Assembly (NCBI GenBank): GCA_017399065.1
Contig: JAFQEL010000017.1
Span: 1-49,660, forward strand
Source: Clostridia bacterium
Lineage (GTDB): Bacteria > Bacillota > Clostridia > Oscillospirales > Acutalibacteraceae
DNA: 49,660 nt
Direction: 5' to 3'
The position numbers and the translations under genes were made by a program. Below, in pieces: positions 25,008-32,859 of this stretch. Every line of letters begins with the position of its first letter. The first letter of the stretch is position 1. The notes beneath the pieces are model-generated. The model searched no databases. It had not been told where the DNA came from and saw only the letters and a program-made list of their open reading frames with translations.

Positions 25008-25457
25008 TTGAATTATACAATTGAAAAGATTGATGCAAATAACTATTCTCTGTTTGATGATATGGTATTTTGGAGAGAACACGGTAATGAGCGTGAGCCT
25101 TTACAAATAACAATTTCTGAACAGATGAAAAATGAACTATCAAATCCCGACTTATATGTTTATGCCGTTAAGGTTGATGACAGATTTGTCGGTTGGATTT
25201 CCTGTGTTTACATAGCTAAAATCGGCAGCAGATGGAACGGACACGGTCACGTATATGTTGATGAACTGTGGGTTGAGCCGTCTTATCGTGGTAATGGCTT
25301 TGCCAAAGCTCTGCTCAGAAAAGCTGATGAACTAAAAAATGAACTTAATGCAACAGGAATTAGATTATATGTCAACGTTAATAATCCGATAGCTCAAAAG
25401 CTATATGAATCTTGTGGCTATGTTGAAGACGGTAGAGCTTTTTTTATGGAGAAGTAA
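25008..25457 (+). CDS. GNAT-family N-acetyltransferase
   Basis: The 149-residue protein is a canonical single-domain GNAT: VYAVKVDDRFVGWISCVYI (central strands), VYVDELWVEPSYRGNGFAKALLRKADE (motif A, R-G-N-G-F-A) and LYVNVNNPIAQKLYESCGYVEDG (motif B). It should acetylate an amine of a small molecule, peptide or protein with acetyl-CoA. The start is TTG at 25008, with only a weak GTGATG-type site, so expression may be low. The next gene, a P-loop kinase, starts one base after its stop codon. It opens a run of four GNAT genes. Confidence 0.85.
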   Translation: MNYTIEKIDANNYSLFDDMVFWREHGNEREPLQITISEQMKNELSNPDLYVYAVKVDDRFVGWISCVYIAKIGSRWNGHGHVYVDELWVEPSYRGNGFAKALLRKADELKNELNATGIRLYVNVNNPIAQKLYESCGYVEDGRAFFMEK

Positions 25458-25458
25458 A

Positions 25459-25953
25459 ATGAAAACATTATATCTGATTGGTGGTACAATGGGTGTCGGA
25501 AAAACCGCCGTAAGTCAACAACTGAAAAATGATTTATCGAATAGCGTATTTCTTGACGGTGATTGGTGTTGGGATGCAAATCCATTCCAGGTAACAGAAG
25601 AAACAAAGGCTATGGTAACGGATAACATTTGTTATTTACTTAATAATTTCTTGAGTTGCAATGCTTACGAAAACATTATCTTCTGTTGGGTAATGCACGA
25701 ACAATTCATAATCGATTCTATTGTTGAAAGGTTGAATACTGAGAACTGTAATGTGAAATGCATTTCTCTTATGACTGATGAAGCAACACTTCGTAAAAGA
25801 TTAGAGGCAGATGTTGTTGCCGGTAAACGTACAGAAGATGTTATTGAAAGAAGCATTGCTCGGATTTCAAAGTATCAGAATTTAGACACAATTAAAATTG
25901 ATACAGTAAATAAAACTATACAACAAGTTGCGTATGAAATTACAAAAACTTGA
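25459..25953 (+). CDS. P-loop kinase / AAA-type nucleotide-binding protein
   Basis: The 164-residue protein starts with a Walker A motif, GTMGVGKT at 9-16, followed by VFLDGDWCWDANPF, whose D-x-D is in the position of a substrate-binding motif in shikimate or nucleoside-monophosphate kinases. The region TLRKRLEADVVAGKRTEDVIERS resembles a lid segment with several arginines. It is of the size of small-molecule kinases such as shikimate, gluconate or chloramphenicol phosphotransferases, but no family is certain. ATG 25459 has GGAGAAG at good spacing and directly follows the GNAT stop, so the longer open frame is rejected. Confidence 0.7.
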   Translation: MKTLYLIGGTMGVGKTAVSQQLKNDLSNSVFLDGDWCWDANPFQVTEETKAMVTDNICYLLNNFLSCNAYENIIFCWVMHEQFIIDSIVERLNTENCNVKCISLMTDEATLRKRLEADVVAGKRTEDVIERSIARISKYQNLDTIKIDTVNKTIQQVAYEITKT

Positions 25954-25976
25954 TTTGAATTTTACGGTGATGTGCT

Positions 25977-26438
25977 ATGATTAGATTAGCTGAAGAAAAA
26001 GACTTTTTACAATTAGCTCAAATGAAATGGGAACATTCTGCTGAAGATGATATAACCTATGGTGAAGCAAACACTGTTGGTGTAGATAAGCAGAGCTTCA
26101 TAGATGATTATATCGCGTTTCTGGAAAATGATTCTACATACACAATCTTTGTCTTGGAACAAGACGGAATTATTATTTCAGCTATGTTTGTTGCAATTAT
26201 CGATAAAGTACCGAAGCCTAAAATAAATAAATCGTATATTGCATATCTCACTAATGTTCATACGATGAAAAAATACAGAAACAAAGGTTACGGTACAGAA
26301 TTACTTTCATATATAAAGGATTATCTTAAAGAAAAAGGTTGTGAATTAATCTTTGTATGGCCGAGTGATAATTCAGTTAATTGGTATTCAAGAAATGATT
26401 TTAAATCAGAAAATGATATAATGGAATGTGAGTTATAA
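25977..26438 (+). CDS. GNAT-family N-acetyltransferase
   Basis: The 153-residue protein has GNAT blocks: a MIRLAEEKDFLQLAQM N-terminus, IFVLEQDGIIISAMFVAII, TNVHTMKKYRNKGYGTELLSYIKDYL (motif A, R-N-K-G-Y-G) and LIFVWPSDNSVNWYSRNDF in the motif B position. The substrate is unknown. A GGTGATG site precedes the ATG. The next GNAT gene begins one base after its stop. Confidence 0.83.
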   Translation: MIRLAEEKDFLQLAQMKWEHSAEDDITYGEANTVGVDKQSFIDDYIAFLENDSTYTIFVLEQDGIIISAMFVAIIDKVPKPKINKSYIAYLTNVHTMKKYRNKGYGTELLSYIKDYLKEKGCELIFVWPSDNSVNWYSRNDFKSENDIMECEL

Positions 26439-26439
26439 T

Positions 26440-26880
26440 ATGAATAAAAATTTTATCGTCAGACAAGCAGTAGTCTCCGATGCGGAAGATATTTATTATA
26501 TCAACAAAACAAGCCTTGGTTACGATTATGACCTTGAAAAGCAAAAATGCAAAATCGAAGCAGTATTGAATGATGAAACACAAGTTATCTTTGTTGCAGA
26601 AATCCAAAACAAAGTTGTCGGCTATATTCACCTTGTAAATTACGATGTAATCTATGCAGATAATTTCAAGAACTGTTTGGGACTGGCTGTTGATAATGAT
26701 TACAAGCGTAACGGTATTGGTGCAGCCTTGCTGAAACAGGCAGAAATCTGGGCGAAAGAAAACGGCGCAGCAGGAATCAGACTTTGCTCAGGTGCAGAGC
26801 GTGAAAATGCTCATAAGTTTTATGAATCACAGGGTTATGAAGTAACAAAACTGCAAAAGAACATAAAAAAGATTTTTTGA
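26440..26880 (+). CDS. GNAT-family N-acetyltransferase
   Basis: The 146-residue protein has FIVRQAVVSDAEDIYYINKT, VIFVAEIQNKVVGYIHLV, LGLAVDNDYKRNGIGAALLKQAE (motif A, R-N-G-I-G-A) and GIRLCSGAERENAHKFYESQGY (motif B), so it is a standard GNAT. ATG 26440 lies directly after the upstream stop, suggesting coupling; an in-frame GTG at 26428 inside the previous gene is less likely. The gene is 60 percent or more unlike its GNAT neighbours by eye, so this is not a simple recent tandem duplication. Confidence 0.85.
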   Translation: MNKNFIVRQAVVSDAEDIYYINKTSLGYDYDLEKQKCKIEAVLNDETQVIFVAEIQNKVVGYIHLVNYDVIYADNFKNCLGLAVDNDYKRNGIGAALLKQAEIWAKENGAAGIRLCSGAERENAHKFYESQGYEVTKLQKNIKKIF

Positions 26881-26895
26881 TATCAGAGGTATGTT

Positions 26896-27447
26896 ATGAA
26901 ACATTGCGGAACACAAAGATTAGAAACAGACAGGTTGATATTAAGACGATATGTCAGTGACGATGCTCCGGCAATGTTTAAAAACTGGGCATCCGATCCG
27001 GAGGTCACAAAGTTTTTAATGTGGAAAACTCATTCAGATAAAGAAGAAAGCCAAAAGATAATCGATGAATGGGTAAAACAATATTCTAACGAAAAATATT
27101 ATCACTGGGGTATAGTTTTGAAAGAAAACGGTGATGAACCCATTGGTGCTATTGCTGTAGGTTTTATGAATGAAGAAGTTTCATCAATGCAAATCAGTTA
27201 TTGTATAGGCAGAAATTGGTGGCATCAGGGAATCATGTCTGAAGCACTCAAAGCAGTTATGGATTTTTTGTTTGATGTAGTAGAAGTAAACCGTATCGAA
27301 TCAAGGCATGACCCAAGGAATCCCAACTCCGGAAAAGTAATGCAGAAATGCGGTATGAAATACGAAGGCACTCTGCACAGCTCCGATTGGAACAATCAAG
27401 GCATTTGCGATGCCTGTTATTATGCTTTGTTGAAATCAGAACGTTGA
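26896..27447 (+). CDS. GNAT acetyltransferase, RimJ/RimL type
   Basis: The 183-residue protein has the RimJ/RimL-type pattern (Acetyltransf_3): TQRLETDRLILRRYVSDDAPAMFKNWASDPEV at the start, PIGAIAVGFMNEEVSSMQISYCIGRNWWHQGIMSEALKAVMDFLF in the centre (motif A W-x-x-G-I-M-S-E-A), and NRIESRHDPRNPNSGKVMQKCGMKYEGT (motif B). These enzymes acetylate the N-termini of ribosomal proteins or small molecules. It closes the GNAT run; GAGGTATG precedes its ATG by a short gap. Confidence 0.9.
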   Translation: MKHCGTQRLETDRLILRRYVSDDAPAMFKNWASDPEVTKFLMWKTHSDKEESQKIIDEWVKQYSNEKYYHWGIVLKENGDEPIGAIAVGFMNEEVSSMQISYCIGRNWWHQGIMSEALKAVMDFLFDVVEVNRIESRHDPRNPNSGKVMQKCGMKYEGTLHSSDWNNQGICDACYYALLKSER

Positions 27448-27510
27448 TTTTATTGCAATAACGGAATTTGTATGTTACAATTTTTTTATCAATTTGTCGG
27501 AGGTAAATTT

Positions 27511-28878
27511 ATGAAAAACAGCTATGATGTAATAGTCGTCGGCGCTGCAACCGCAGGCAGCTATTTTGCACGCAAGCTTGCAGAAAACGGTGTCAGTGTG
27601 CTCGTTATTGATTCAAAACCCGAAGAAAAAGTCGGCACAAAGTACGATATTTTCCATGTCGGCAGAGAGGATTTTGATAAGTTTGGTATTCCGTGGCCTG
27701 TAAAAGGTGAGGACTATGCATTCGAGTTTGACAGCACTCACGTTTGTTCAGCCTTTGGTCACTATCCCAAGTATTCACCCGGCAAAGTGGTCGGTATGCA
27801 TATGCACGATTATACGCTTCGCCTCAACCGCTGGGCTGTTGATGGCGGTGCAGAGATTGCATACGAAACAGAGTTCGTTTCCTGTATATATGAAAACGGC
27901 AAAATTACAGGTGTAAAGTGCCGCAATAACGGTGAAGAAATTGAAATTAAAGCAAAGCTTGTTGCAGATTGCTCCGGTATACCTTCAGTCGTAAGACGCA
28001 GTCTTCCCGAGAATTACGGTGTAGAAACCTTTGAGATTGATCCTACCGATATGTTCTACGTTGTTCTTCGCTACATAAGCTTTACAAATCCCGATGATAA
28101 AATGAACCTTCGCTCCTGGCCTTTTTATAAGACCTGGGAAGCACCTCAGCATAACCCAAACGGTGCAATTCTCGGTATAGGTGCCAATCTCAGCTTTGAT
28201 ATGTGCGAAAAAGTATATAAAGAGTTTGAGGCGGCCGTTGAGCTTACTCCGCACAAAATAGATTATTTTGAACGCGGCTTCACGCCGTATCGCAGACCGC
28301 CGTATTCGCTGGTTTCCGATTCGTTTATTGCTCTTGGCGATGCTGCTTGTATTACTAAGCCTTCCTGCGGTGAGGGTGTTACAGCTGCTATGATACAGAT
28401 GGATTGTGTGCTCGATGTACTAATTCCTCTGCTCAAATCGGGCAAGGAGTGCAGCCGCGAAAATCTCTGGATAATCAATAAGAAATACATCGACGCACAG
28501 GGTGCAGACTTTGCTAATCAAATGGCTGTTCTTATAGGTGCTGTAGCTTCAAGCGCCGAAGAAAACGAGTATTTCTTTGCAAACGACCTTATATTTAGCA
28601 CCAAGAATTTTATCGCAATGGGTGAGGGCGGTATGCCCAAATTCTCGATTGGCGAAATTCTCACAATGGCTTACCGCTTTATAAAGGGTATTGTAACAGG
28701 CAAACTTCGTATCTCAACCATAATTGCTTTGCTTAAGGCGGTAATGAATGGCGGCAAGATTTCCGGTCATTATAAAAAATTCCCGACTACACCTGCAGGC
28801 TTTGAAGCCTGGTGCAGTAAAGCCGATATAATCTGGAAAAAATGCGGCAAAATGGCTGATATGGTAAGTCTTGATTAA
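27511..28878 (+). CDS. FAD-dependent oxidoreductase, geranylgeranyl-reductase family
   Basis: The 455-residue protein starts with a dinucleotide-binding fold, DVIVVGAATAGSYFARKLAE, then LVIDSKPEEKVGTKYDIF. The second FAD motif is FIALGDAACITKPSCGEGVTAAM, as in geranylgeranyl reductases and related flavin monooxygenase-like proteins. The family reduces isoprenoid double bonds or hydroxylates substrates; the substrate here cannot be named. ATG 27511 follows CGGAGGTAAATTT and is preferred over an upstream in-frame ATG at 27472. It is followed by a bidirectional terminator. Confidence 0.85.
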   Translation: MKNSYDVIVVGAATAGSYFARKLAENGVSVLVIDSKPEEKVGTKYDIFHVGREDFDKFGIPWPVKGEDYAFEFDSTHVCSAFGHYPKYSPGKVVGMHMHDYTLRLNRWAVDGGAEIAYETEFVSCIYENGKITGVKCRNNGEEIEIKAKLVADCSGIPSVVRRSLPENYGVETFEIDPTDMFYVVLRYISFTNPDDKMNLRSWPFYKTWEAPQHNPNGAILGIGANLSFDMCEKVYKEFEAAVELTPHKIDYFERGFTPYRRPPYSLVSDSFIALGDAACITKPSCGEGVTAAMIQMDCVLDVLIPLLKSGKECSRENLWIINKKYIDAQGADFANQMAVLIGAVASSAEENEYFFANDLIFSTKNFIAMGEGGMPKFSIGEILTMAYRFIKGIVTGKLRISTIIALLKAVMNGGKISGHYKKFPTTPAGFEAWCSKADIIWKKCGKMADMVSLD

Positions 28879-28886
28879 TTTTTAAA

Positions 28887-28925
28887 TAGCCCAACCTGTG
28901 ATTCATCGCAGGTTGGGCTATTGTT
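28887..28925. terminator. bidirectional terminator hairpin
   Basis: TAGCCCAACCTG (28887-28898) pairs with CAGGTTGGGCTA (28909-28920), a 12-bp perfect stem, followed by TTGTTT. It ends the flavoprotein gene and may also serve the minus-strand methyltransferase remnant. Confidence 0.85.
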
Positions 28926-28976
28926 TAAGGTGATATTTATTACCGATGAGGTGAAACCGTTGCAGTGTTTTTTGCA

Positions 28977-29580
28977 TTAATTAGGTTTTTGTGCAACAAT
29001 TTTATTTAATGCGTGACAATGCTTAATTCCGTTTTCGTGTTCATCATTAAATTTTTTGTTTTCAAATAGCTTTATTTCCCAATCATAATAGTACTCTTTT
29101 ATCTCTCCGTTTTTGAACACACCAACCATTACATCTTTTAAATCTTCAGGTACTGGTTCTTCGTCTGTAAATAAGGCAATAATATTATATCCGTTTGCTT
29201 TTGTCCATTTTTTTAACAAGTCTATTATAATAGGTTGTTTTTCTTTTTTTTACAAACTGTAATACACCGTGAACAATAATTAAATCATACTTATATTTGA
29301 ACTCAAAATCTAAAACATCACATATATAAGTGTTTATATTAAATTTGTACTTTCCTTTTAAGTAGTTTAATTTATCAATTGCGTTTGTTGATATATCAAA
29401 TGCATCAACCTTAAAGCCTGATTTTGATAAATACAATGCGTGCCTTCCGTCACCGCAACCAACATCTAAAATTCTTGCATCTTTGCTTAAAAATGGCACT
29501 ATATCCTCAACCTCTTTACTTGGATTACCAAAGGTTGATTTTTCTTTGTTTAAATATTCATTTTCCCAAAAAGGTTTCAA
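28977..29580 (-). pseudogene. SAM-dependent methyltransferase split by a frameshift
   Basis: On the minus strand a TTG start at 29580 (AAAGGA upstream) gives a TehB-like methyltransferase: PFWENEYLNKEKSTFG, ARILDVGCGDGRHALYL (motif I), VDAFDISTNAID and DLIIVHGVLQFVKK. The frame then runs into nonsense and stops. Removing one A from the run of eight A (plus-strand T at 29244-29251) restores VKKEKQPIIIDLLKKWTKANG and a continuous C-terminus to the stop at 28977, giving a protein of about 200 residues. So the gene is broken by a one-base insertion in a homopolymer, or the read is in error, or slippage during expression restores it. All catalytic motifs lie before the break. Confidence 0.8.
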
Positions 29581-29633
29581 ATCAACGCATCCTTTCGTAT
29601 CAGTGATTAATATAGAAAATCTCCAAAAACAAC

Positions 29634-29662
29634 AATCGGCACAGCAGACTGCTATGCCGATT
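29634..29662 (-). terminator. terminator of the glycoside-hydrolase-like gene
   Basis: AATCGGCACAGCAG (29634-29647) and GCTATGCCGATT, mismatched only at one position, form a stem with a short loop. Read on the minus strand it is followed by GTTTTTG. Confidence 0.75.
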
Positions 29663-29674
29663 ATATGGTTATTA

Positions 29675-30904
29675 TCAGTCAGCAAAAGCCTCTTTTACTG
29701 CATAGTATGAAGGCTTGGGCTTACCCTCGTAGTCTACAAGACCCCATTTTGTTTCAACCGGGCAGTCTGTCTGACCGCAAACGTAGCAGTCGCCGCTGTC
29801 CTGCCAGCAGTATACGAACATACCTATAACGTAGTCAAGCTCGCGTACCTTGGGGATTACGTATGAGAAGAAATCCGCCTGACCTTCGTGAGTGTGGGGG
29901 AAACCGTAGAGACCGTAACCTTCGGGAAGCTCTCTGTAGAGGTGGTTTGAGTACTCACCGTCAAACATCTGGCTTGCTCTGAATTCGGGTGTCTGGTCAG
30001 CATATTTATCAAACTCATCTGCAAGGTCTTCAGGCAAGTTTGCAATAAACTCGTCAATATTCTCTCTTGCTTCTTTTTCACTGCTGAAGCCATAGCCTTC
30101 AAGGATTGCCTGCTTTTCTTCCTTTGTTTTGGGCTCACCGAGACCTATGTAACCGAATTCGCACATAATGATAGGCTTGCCTGTGATTCTTCTTACAAAG
30201 TTGAGAATTGTAATATACTGGTCGGGATTCTTGAGTACAGGCTCAAAGCAGCCGAGATACATATCAAGACCGACATAGTCACAGTATTTGTGATAGTCCT
30301 TCATAAGACCGGGGAGCTGAAGTATTGCAAGACCGCCGAGATTGTAACCTATAAGAATATCCCCACGCTCAGGGTACATAGCTTCAAGCTGAATACCTAT
30401 AAAATATGCAGCTTCTTCAAGTGTAAGAGGAAGTGTGAAACGATCTATACCCATTTCGTTTGTAATCTGGAACGCGCCTGCAATGTCCTTGAGGTCTTCA
30501 AGATAGAAACGTGCTATATCCTGTATTGCTTCCTTGTTTTCAGGCACTCTTGGGTCAAGACCGTAATCTATAAAGTCTTCGGGGTACGGTGTAATTGCCA
30601 TAACCTTTATTCCGTTAACGGCATATTCCTGCATTTCTGCTTTCCAATTTATGTAGCTCTGAGAAAGAGAACCGTCTTTATTAAAAGCAAAGGGGATGTC
30701 GTCACGAATCCAACCGATATTAGCATCGTTAAGAAGTTCATACTGCGGCTCTGCGTGGCAGACGCCTTTCATAAATTCGCCGACTTTTTCTTCTGCAACC
30801 GGTATCTCTTTATCGAATGCTACAAACGGATCTGTAACGATAAGGGATGCAAACGGAGTTATTATCGCAAGCAAGAAACCGATAATTTTAAACAAAACAG
30901 TCAT
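29675..30904 (-). CDS. membrane-anchored glycoside-hydrolase-like protein (clan A TIM barrel)
   Basis: The 409-residue protein starts with an uncleaved-looking hydrophobic segment (VLFKIIGFLLAIITPFASLIV) and continues as a TIM barrel: IGWIRDDIPF, GIKVMAITPYP, AGAFQITNEMG with candidate acid/base Glu150, YVGLDMYLG, and PIIMCEFGYIG with candidate nucleophile Glu249. The N-E pair and a spacing of about 100 residues are typical of clan GH-A. No family (GH5, GH26, GH39, GH113) can be assigned. The C-terminus has DCYVCGQTDCP, a Cys-rich loop, then EGKPKPSYYAVKEAF, typical of cellulase-like barrels. ATG 30904 is placed best for AAGAGG; an in-frame GTG at 30913 overlaps that site. Confidence 0.72.
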   Translation of the reverse strand: MTVLFKIIGFLLAIITPFASLIVTDPFVAFDKEIPVAEEKVGEFMKGVCHAEPQYELLNDANIGWIRDDIPFAFNKDGSLSQSYINWKAEMQEYAVNGIKVMAITPYPEDFIDYGLDPRVPENKEAIQDIARFYLEDLKDIAGAFQITNEMGIDRFTLPLTLEEAAYFIGIQLEAMYPERGDILIGYNLGGLAILQLPGLMKDYHKYCDYVGLDMYLGCFEPVLKNPDQYITILNFVRRITGKPIIMCEFGYIGLGEPKTKEEKQAILEGYGFSSEKEARENIDEFIANLPEDLADEFDKYADQTPEFRASQMFDGEYSNHLYRELPEGYGLYGFPHTHEGQADFFSYVIPKVRELDYVIGMFVYCWQDSGDCYVCGQTDCPVETKWGLVDYEGKPKPSYYAVKEAFAD

Positions 30905-31053
30905 AATATACACCTCTTAAAATTGTAATAAAATAATTCTATCATTGATTTTTACCGTTTTCAACACTTTAAATTAAATTCGTTATAAGGAACAATTTAG
31001 AATGATGTCTTTTGTTAAAAGCTACAAAAAAACCTTTGCGCCTCTGTGCAGTG

Positions 31054-31081
31054 TTGTCTTTTTTGTGAAAAGTGATATAAT
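31054..31081 (+). promoter_or_regulatory. sigma-A-type promoter of the first GDPD gene
   Basis: TTGTCT (31054-31059), 16 bases, TATAAT (31076-31081). The start codon lies 37 bases further downstream, with AGAAAGGTG before it. Confidence 0.65.
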
Positions 31082-31117
31082 TAAGTTACTGAATTTACCA
31101 AGAAAGGTGATAAGCTT

Positions 31118-31966
31118 ATGATCTCACTTATCAACAAAATCATCACACTTGTCCTTGTTCCTATCTATATGTGCCCTTATATGCCTTGTGTGCATATAGC
31201 AAAGCTGTTCAATCAGCCAAAGGAGCTTATTTCACTTTACGAGCATAATATCGGCAGTGAGGAAGATCCTGTTTACCTTACAGCACACAGAGGTGTTTCT
31301 GCTGTCGCTCCCGAAAATTCACTTCCCGCTTTCGAGGCTGCGGTTGATCTCGGTTACTATACAGCAGAGTGTGATATCCATCTTACTAAGGATAACAAAT
31401 GGGTCGTAATACATAACGGCTCTGTTGATGCACGCTTCTGTCAGTTCGGCGATGTTGCCGATTTCACTCTCGAAGAGCTTAAAACGTTCAGCTATAAGAG
31501 CGGCGCAAACTTCTGGAAGTATGAAGATCTGAAAATCCCTACACTTGATGAGTATCTCGATGTTTTTGTAGGTACTGATACAAGACCTCAAATTGAAATC
31601 AAAGCAGATAATTATGATATGCTTTATACGGTTGTTGAGGCTGTCAAAGCAAAAGGTCTTCAGGACAGTGCGATTGTAATTTCGTTCGATTTCGAGCAGC
31701 TCAAGGTTATCCACAATATTGACCCCTCAATTGAACTTTGGTATCTTATCGATGAAATTACACCCGAAAACATTGCCGCAGCTCAGGCTTTGGGCGACAA
31801 TGTATGGCTTTCTCCGAATTTTGAGCGTAACGATCAGACTTCTATACAGCTTGCACTTGATGCAGGCATCGGCGTTTCGTTCTGGACCGTAAACACTGTT
31901 GAGGATGCAAAGATGCTCTATGATATGGGCGTACGCTATATCGAAACAGATATTCTCTGTAAATAA
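31118..31966 (+). CDS. glycerophosphodiester phosphodiesterase
   Basis: This 282-residue GDPD has LTAHRGVSAVAPENSLPAFEAA (catalytic His-Arg and Glu), TAECDIHLTKDNKWVVIHN (metal Glu-x-Asp and catalytic His), QIEIKADNY and the C-terminal SFWTVNTVEDAKMLYDMGV. It hydrolyses glycerophosphodiesters or lysophospholipid head groups to glycerol-3-phosphate and an alcohol. The N-terminus LINKIITLVLVPIYMC is hydrophobic, without a clear cleavage site, so the protein is probably anchored with the domain outside. A second GDPD gene lies about 900 bases downstream beyond a TRIC gene. Confidence 0.9.
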   Translation: MISLINKIITLVLVPIYMCPYMPCVHIAKLFNQPKELISLYEHNIGSEEDPVYLTAHRGVSAVAPENSLPAFEAAVDLGYYTAECDIHLTKDNKWVVIHNGSVDARFCQFGDVADFTLEELKTFSYKSGANFWKYEDLKIPTLDEYLDVFVGTDTRPQIEIKADNYDMLYTVVEAVKAKGLQDSAIVISFDFEQLKVIHNIDPSIELWYLIDEITPENIAAAQALGDNVWLSPNFERNDQTSIQLALDAGIGVSFWTVNTVEDAKMLYDMGVRYIETDILCK

Positions 31967-31982
31967 TCAAAGTGCAAAAAAT

Positions 31983-32021
31983 GGCGGCTTGTACCTTTTG
32001 CTGGTGCAAGCCGCCGTTTTT
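31983..32021. terminator. convergent terminator
   Basis: GGCGGCTTG (31983-31991) and CAAGCCGCC (32007-32015) form a 9-bp stem, extended by GTACC/GGTGC, followed by GTTTTT. It lies between convergent GDPD and TRIC genes. Confidence 0.88.
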
Positions 32022-32024
32022 CTT

Positions 32025-32678
32025 TTATTTGGTTGTTATGTTTTCGTCGGGCTCTGCTTTTGGCAAACTCCAGCGGAAGTGAGCAGCAAGCATACGAAGT
32101 ATAATTACAACCGTTGTTCCGCTGATTACTGCAATTTGTTCACCAAAAAACTTCCAAAGTATTATACAGGTTATTGCGCCGAAGAAAGATGCACAGGCGT
32201 AAAAATGCTTTACAAAAATATAAGGCGTACTTTTTGAAAGAACATCTCGCATTACTCCTCCGCCTATACCTGTTACCATTCCTACAAATATGAGTAGAAA
32301 AAAGTTAGGAGAATCGGAATGGTGCATTGCTGTTTGTATACCGGCAACGGTAAAAACTCCGAGACCGAGTGAATCCATTATCAGCATTACATAATCATAA
32401 AATTTATGGTTTTTGAAAAGAAAACGATGTACGGATGGTATAAAAATTATAACGGAAACTAAAAAAGCTACTATCGCATATACAGGGTTGCTGAAGGTTG
32501 CAGGCGGAGTTATACCAAGTATTATGTCACGTATAAAACCACCGCCTACTGCGGTTACTATGCCGAGTGTTGCAACACCGAGTATATCCATTCTTTTCGA
32601 TATCGCAGTAATTGCACCCGATGCGGCAAATGCTACCGTGCCTATCAATTCGAAAATCAAAATCATCATATTTGACAT
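32025..32678 (-). CDS. TRIC/UPF0126 family cation channel-like membrane protein
   Basis: The 217-residue protein has seven hydrophobic segments and the family signatures GTVAFAASGAITAISKRMDILGVATLG and GGGFIRDIILG; the second half repeats the pattern (GTGVGGGVMRDVL-like, seen as GIGGGVMRDVL). Bacterial UPF0126 proteins are the relatives of trimeric intracellular cation channels and are thought to conduct potassium; the glycine-rich kinks and the internal repeat are present. The ATG is weakly served by an AAGGTAAG site. It sits between two GDPD genes on the opposite strand, with no obvious functional link. Confidence 0.92.
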   Translation of the reverse strand: MSNMMILIFELIGTVAFAASGAITAISKRMDILGVATLGIVTAVGGGFIRDIILGITPPATFSNPVYAIVAFLVSVIIFIPSVHRFLFKNHKFYDYVMLIMDSLGLGVFTVAGIQTAMHHSDSPNFFLLIFVGMVTGIGGGVMRDVLSKSTPYIFVKHFYACASFFGAITCIILWKFFGEQIAVISGTTVVIILRMLAAHFRWSLPKAEPDENITTK

Positions 32679-32797
32679 TGGTGTTTTCTTACCTTTCTTT
32701 TGTCATCGGCTTTGAATTATAACATAACAGTTTGCTTATTTCAATAATTTAATATGCAAAAACAGTCAAATAAAGTTAATGTTTTATTCATATACTA

Positions 32798-32825
32798 TTG
32801 ACTTTTAATTTGGGAAAGTTATAAT
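32798..32825 (+). promoter_or_regulatory. sigma-A-type promoter of the second GDPD gene
   Basis: TTGACT (32798-32803), 16 bases, TATAAT (32820-32825), 35 bases upstream of the start. Spacing and layout are nearly the same as at the first GDPD gene. Confidence 0.75.
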
Positions 32826-32859
32826 AAAGAATATTACGCTCAAAAAAGGAGAAAGATTG

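Noticed and set aside
26440-27447. Recent tandem duplication of GNAT genes
   Set aside because: The GNATs of this run share only the fold motifs; lengths and sequences differ too much for recent copies.
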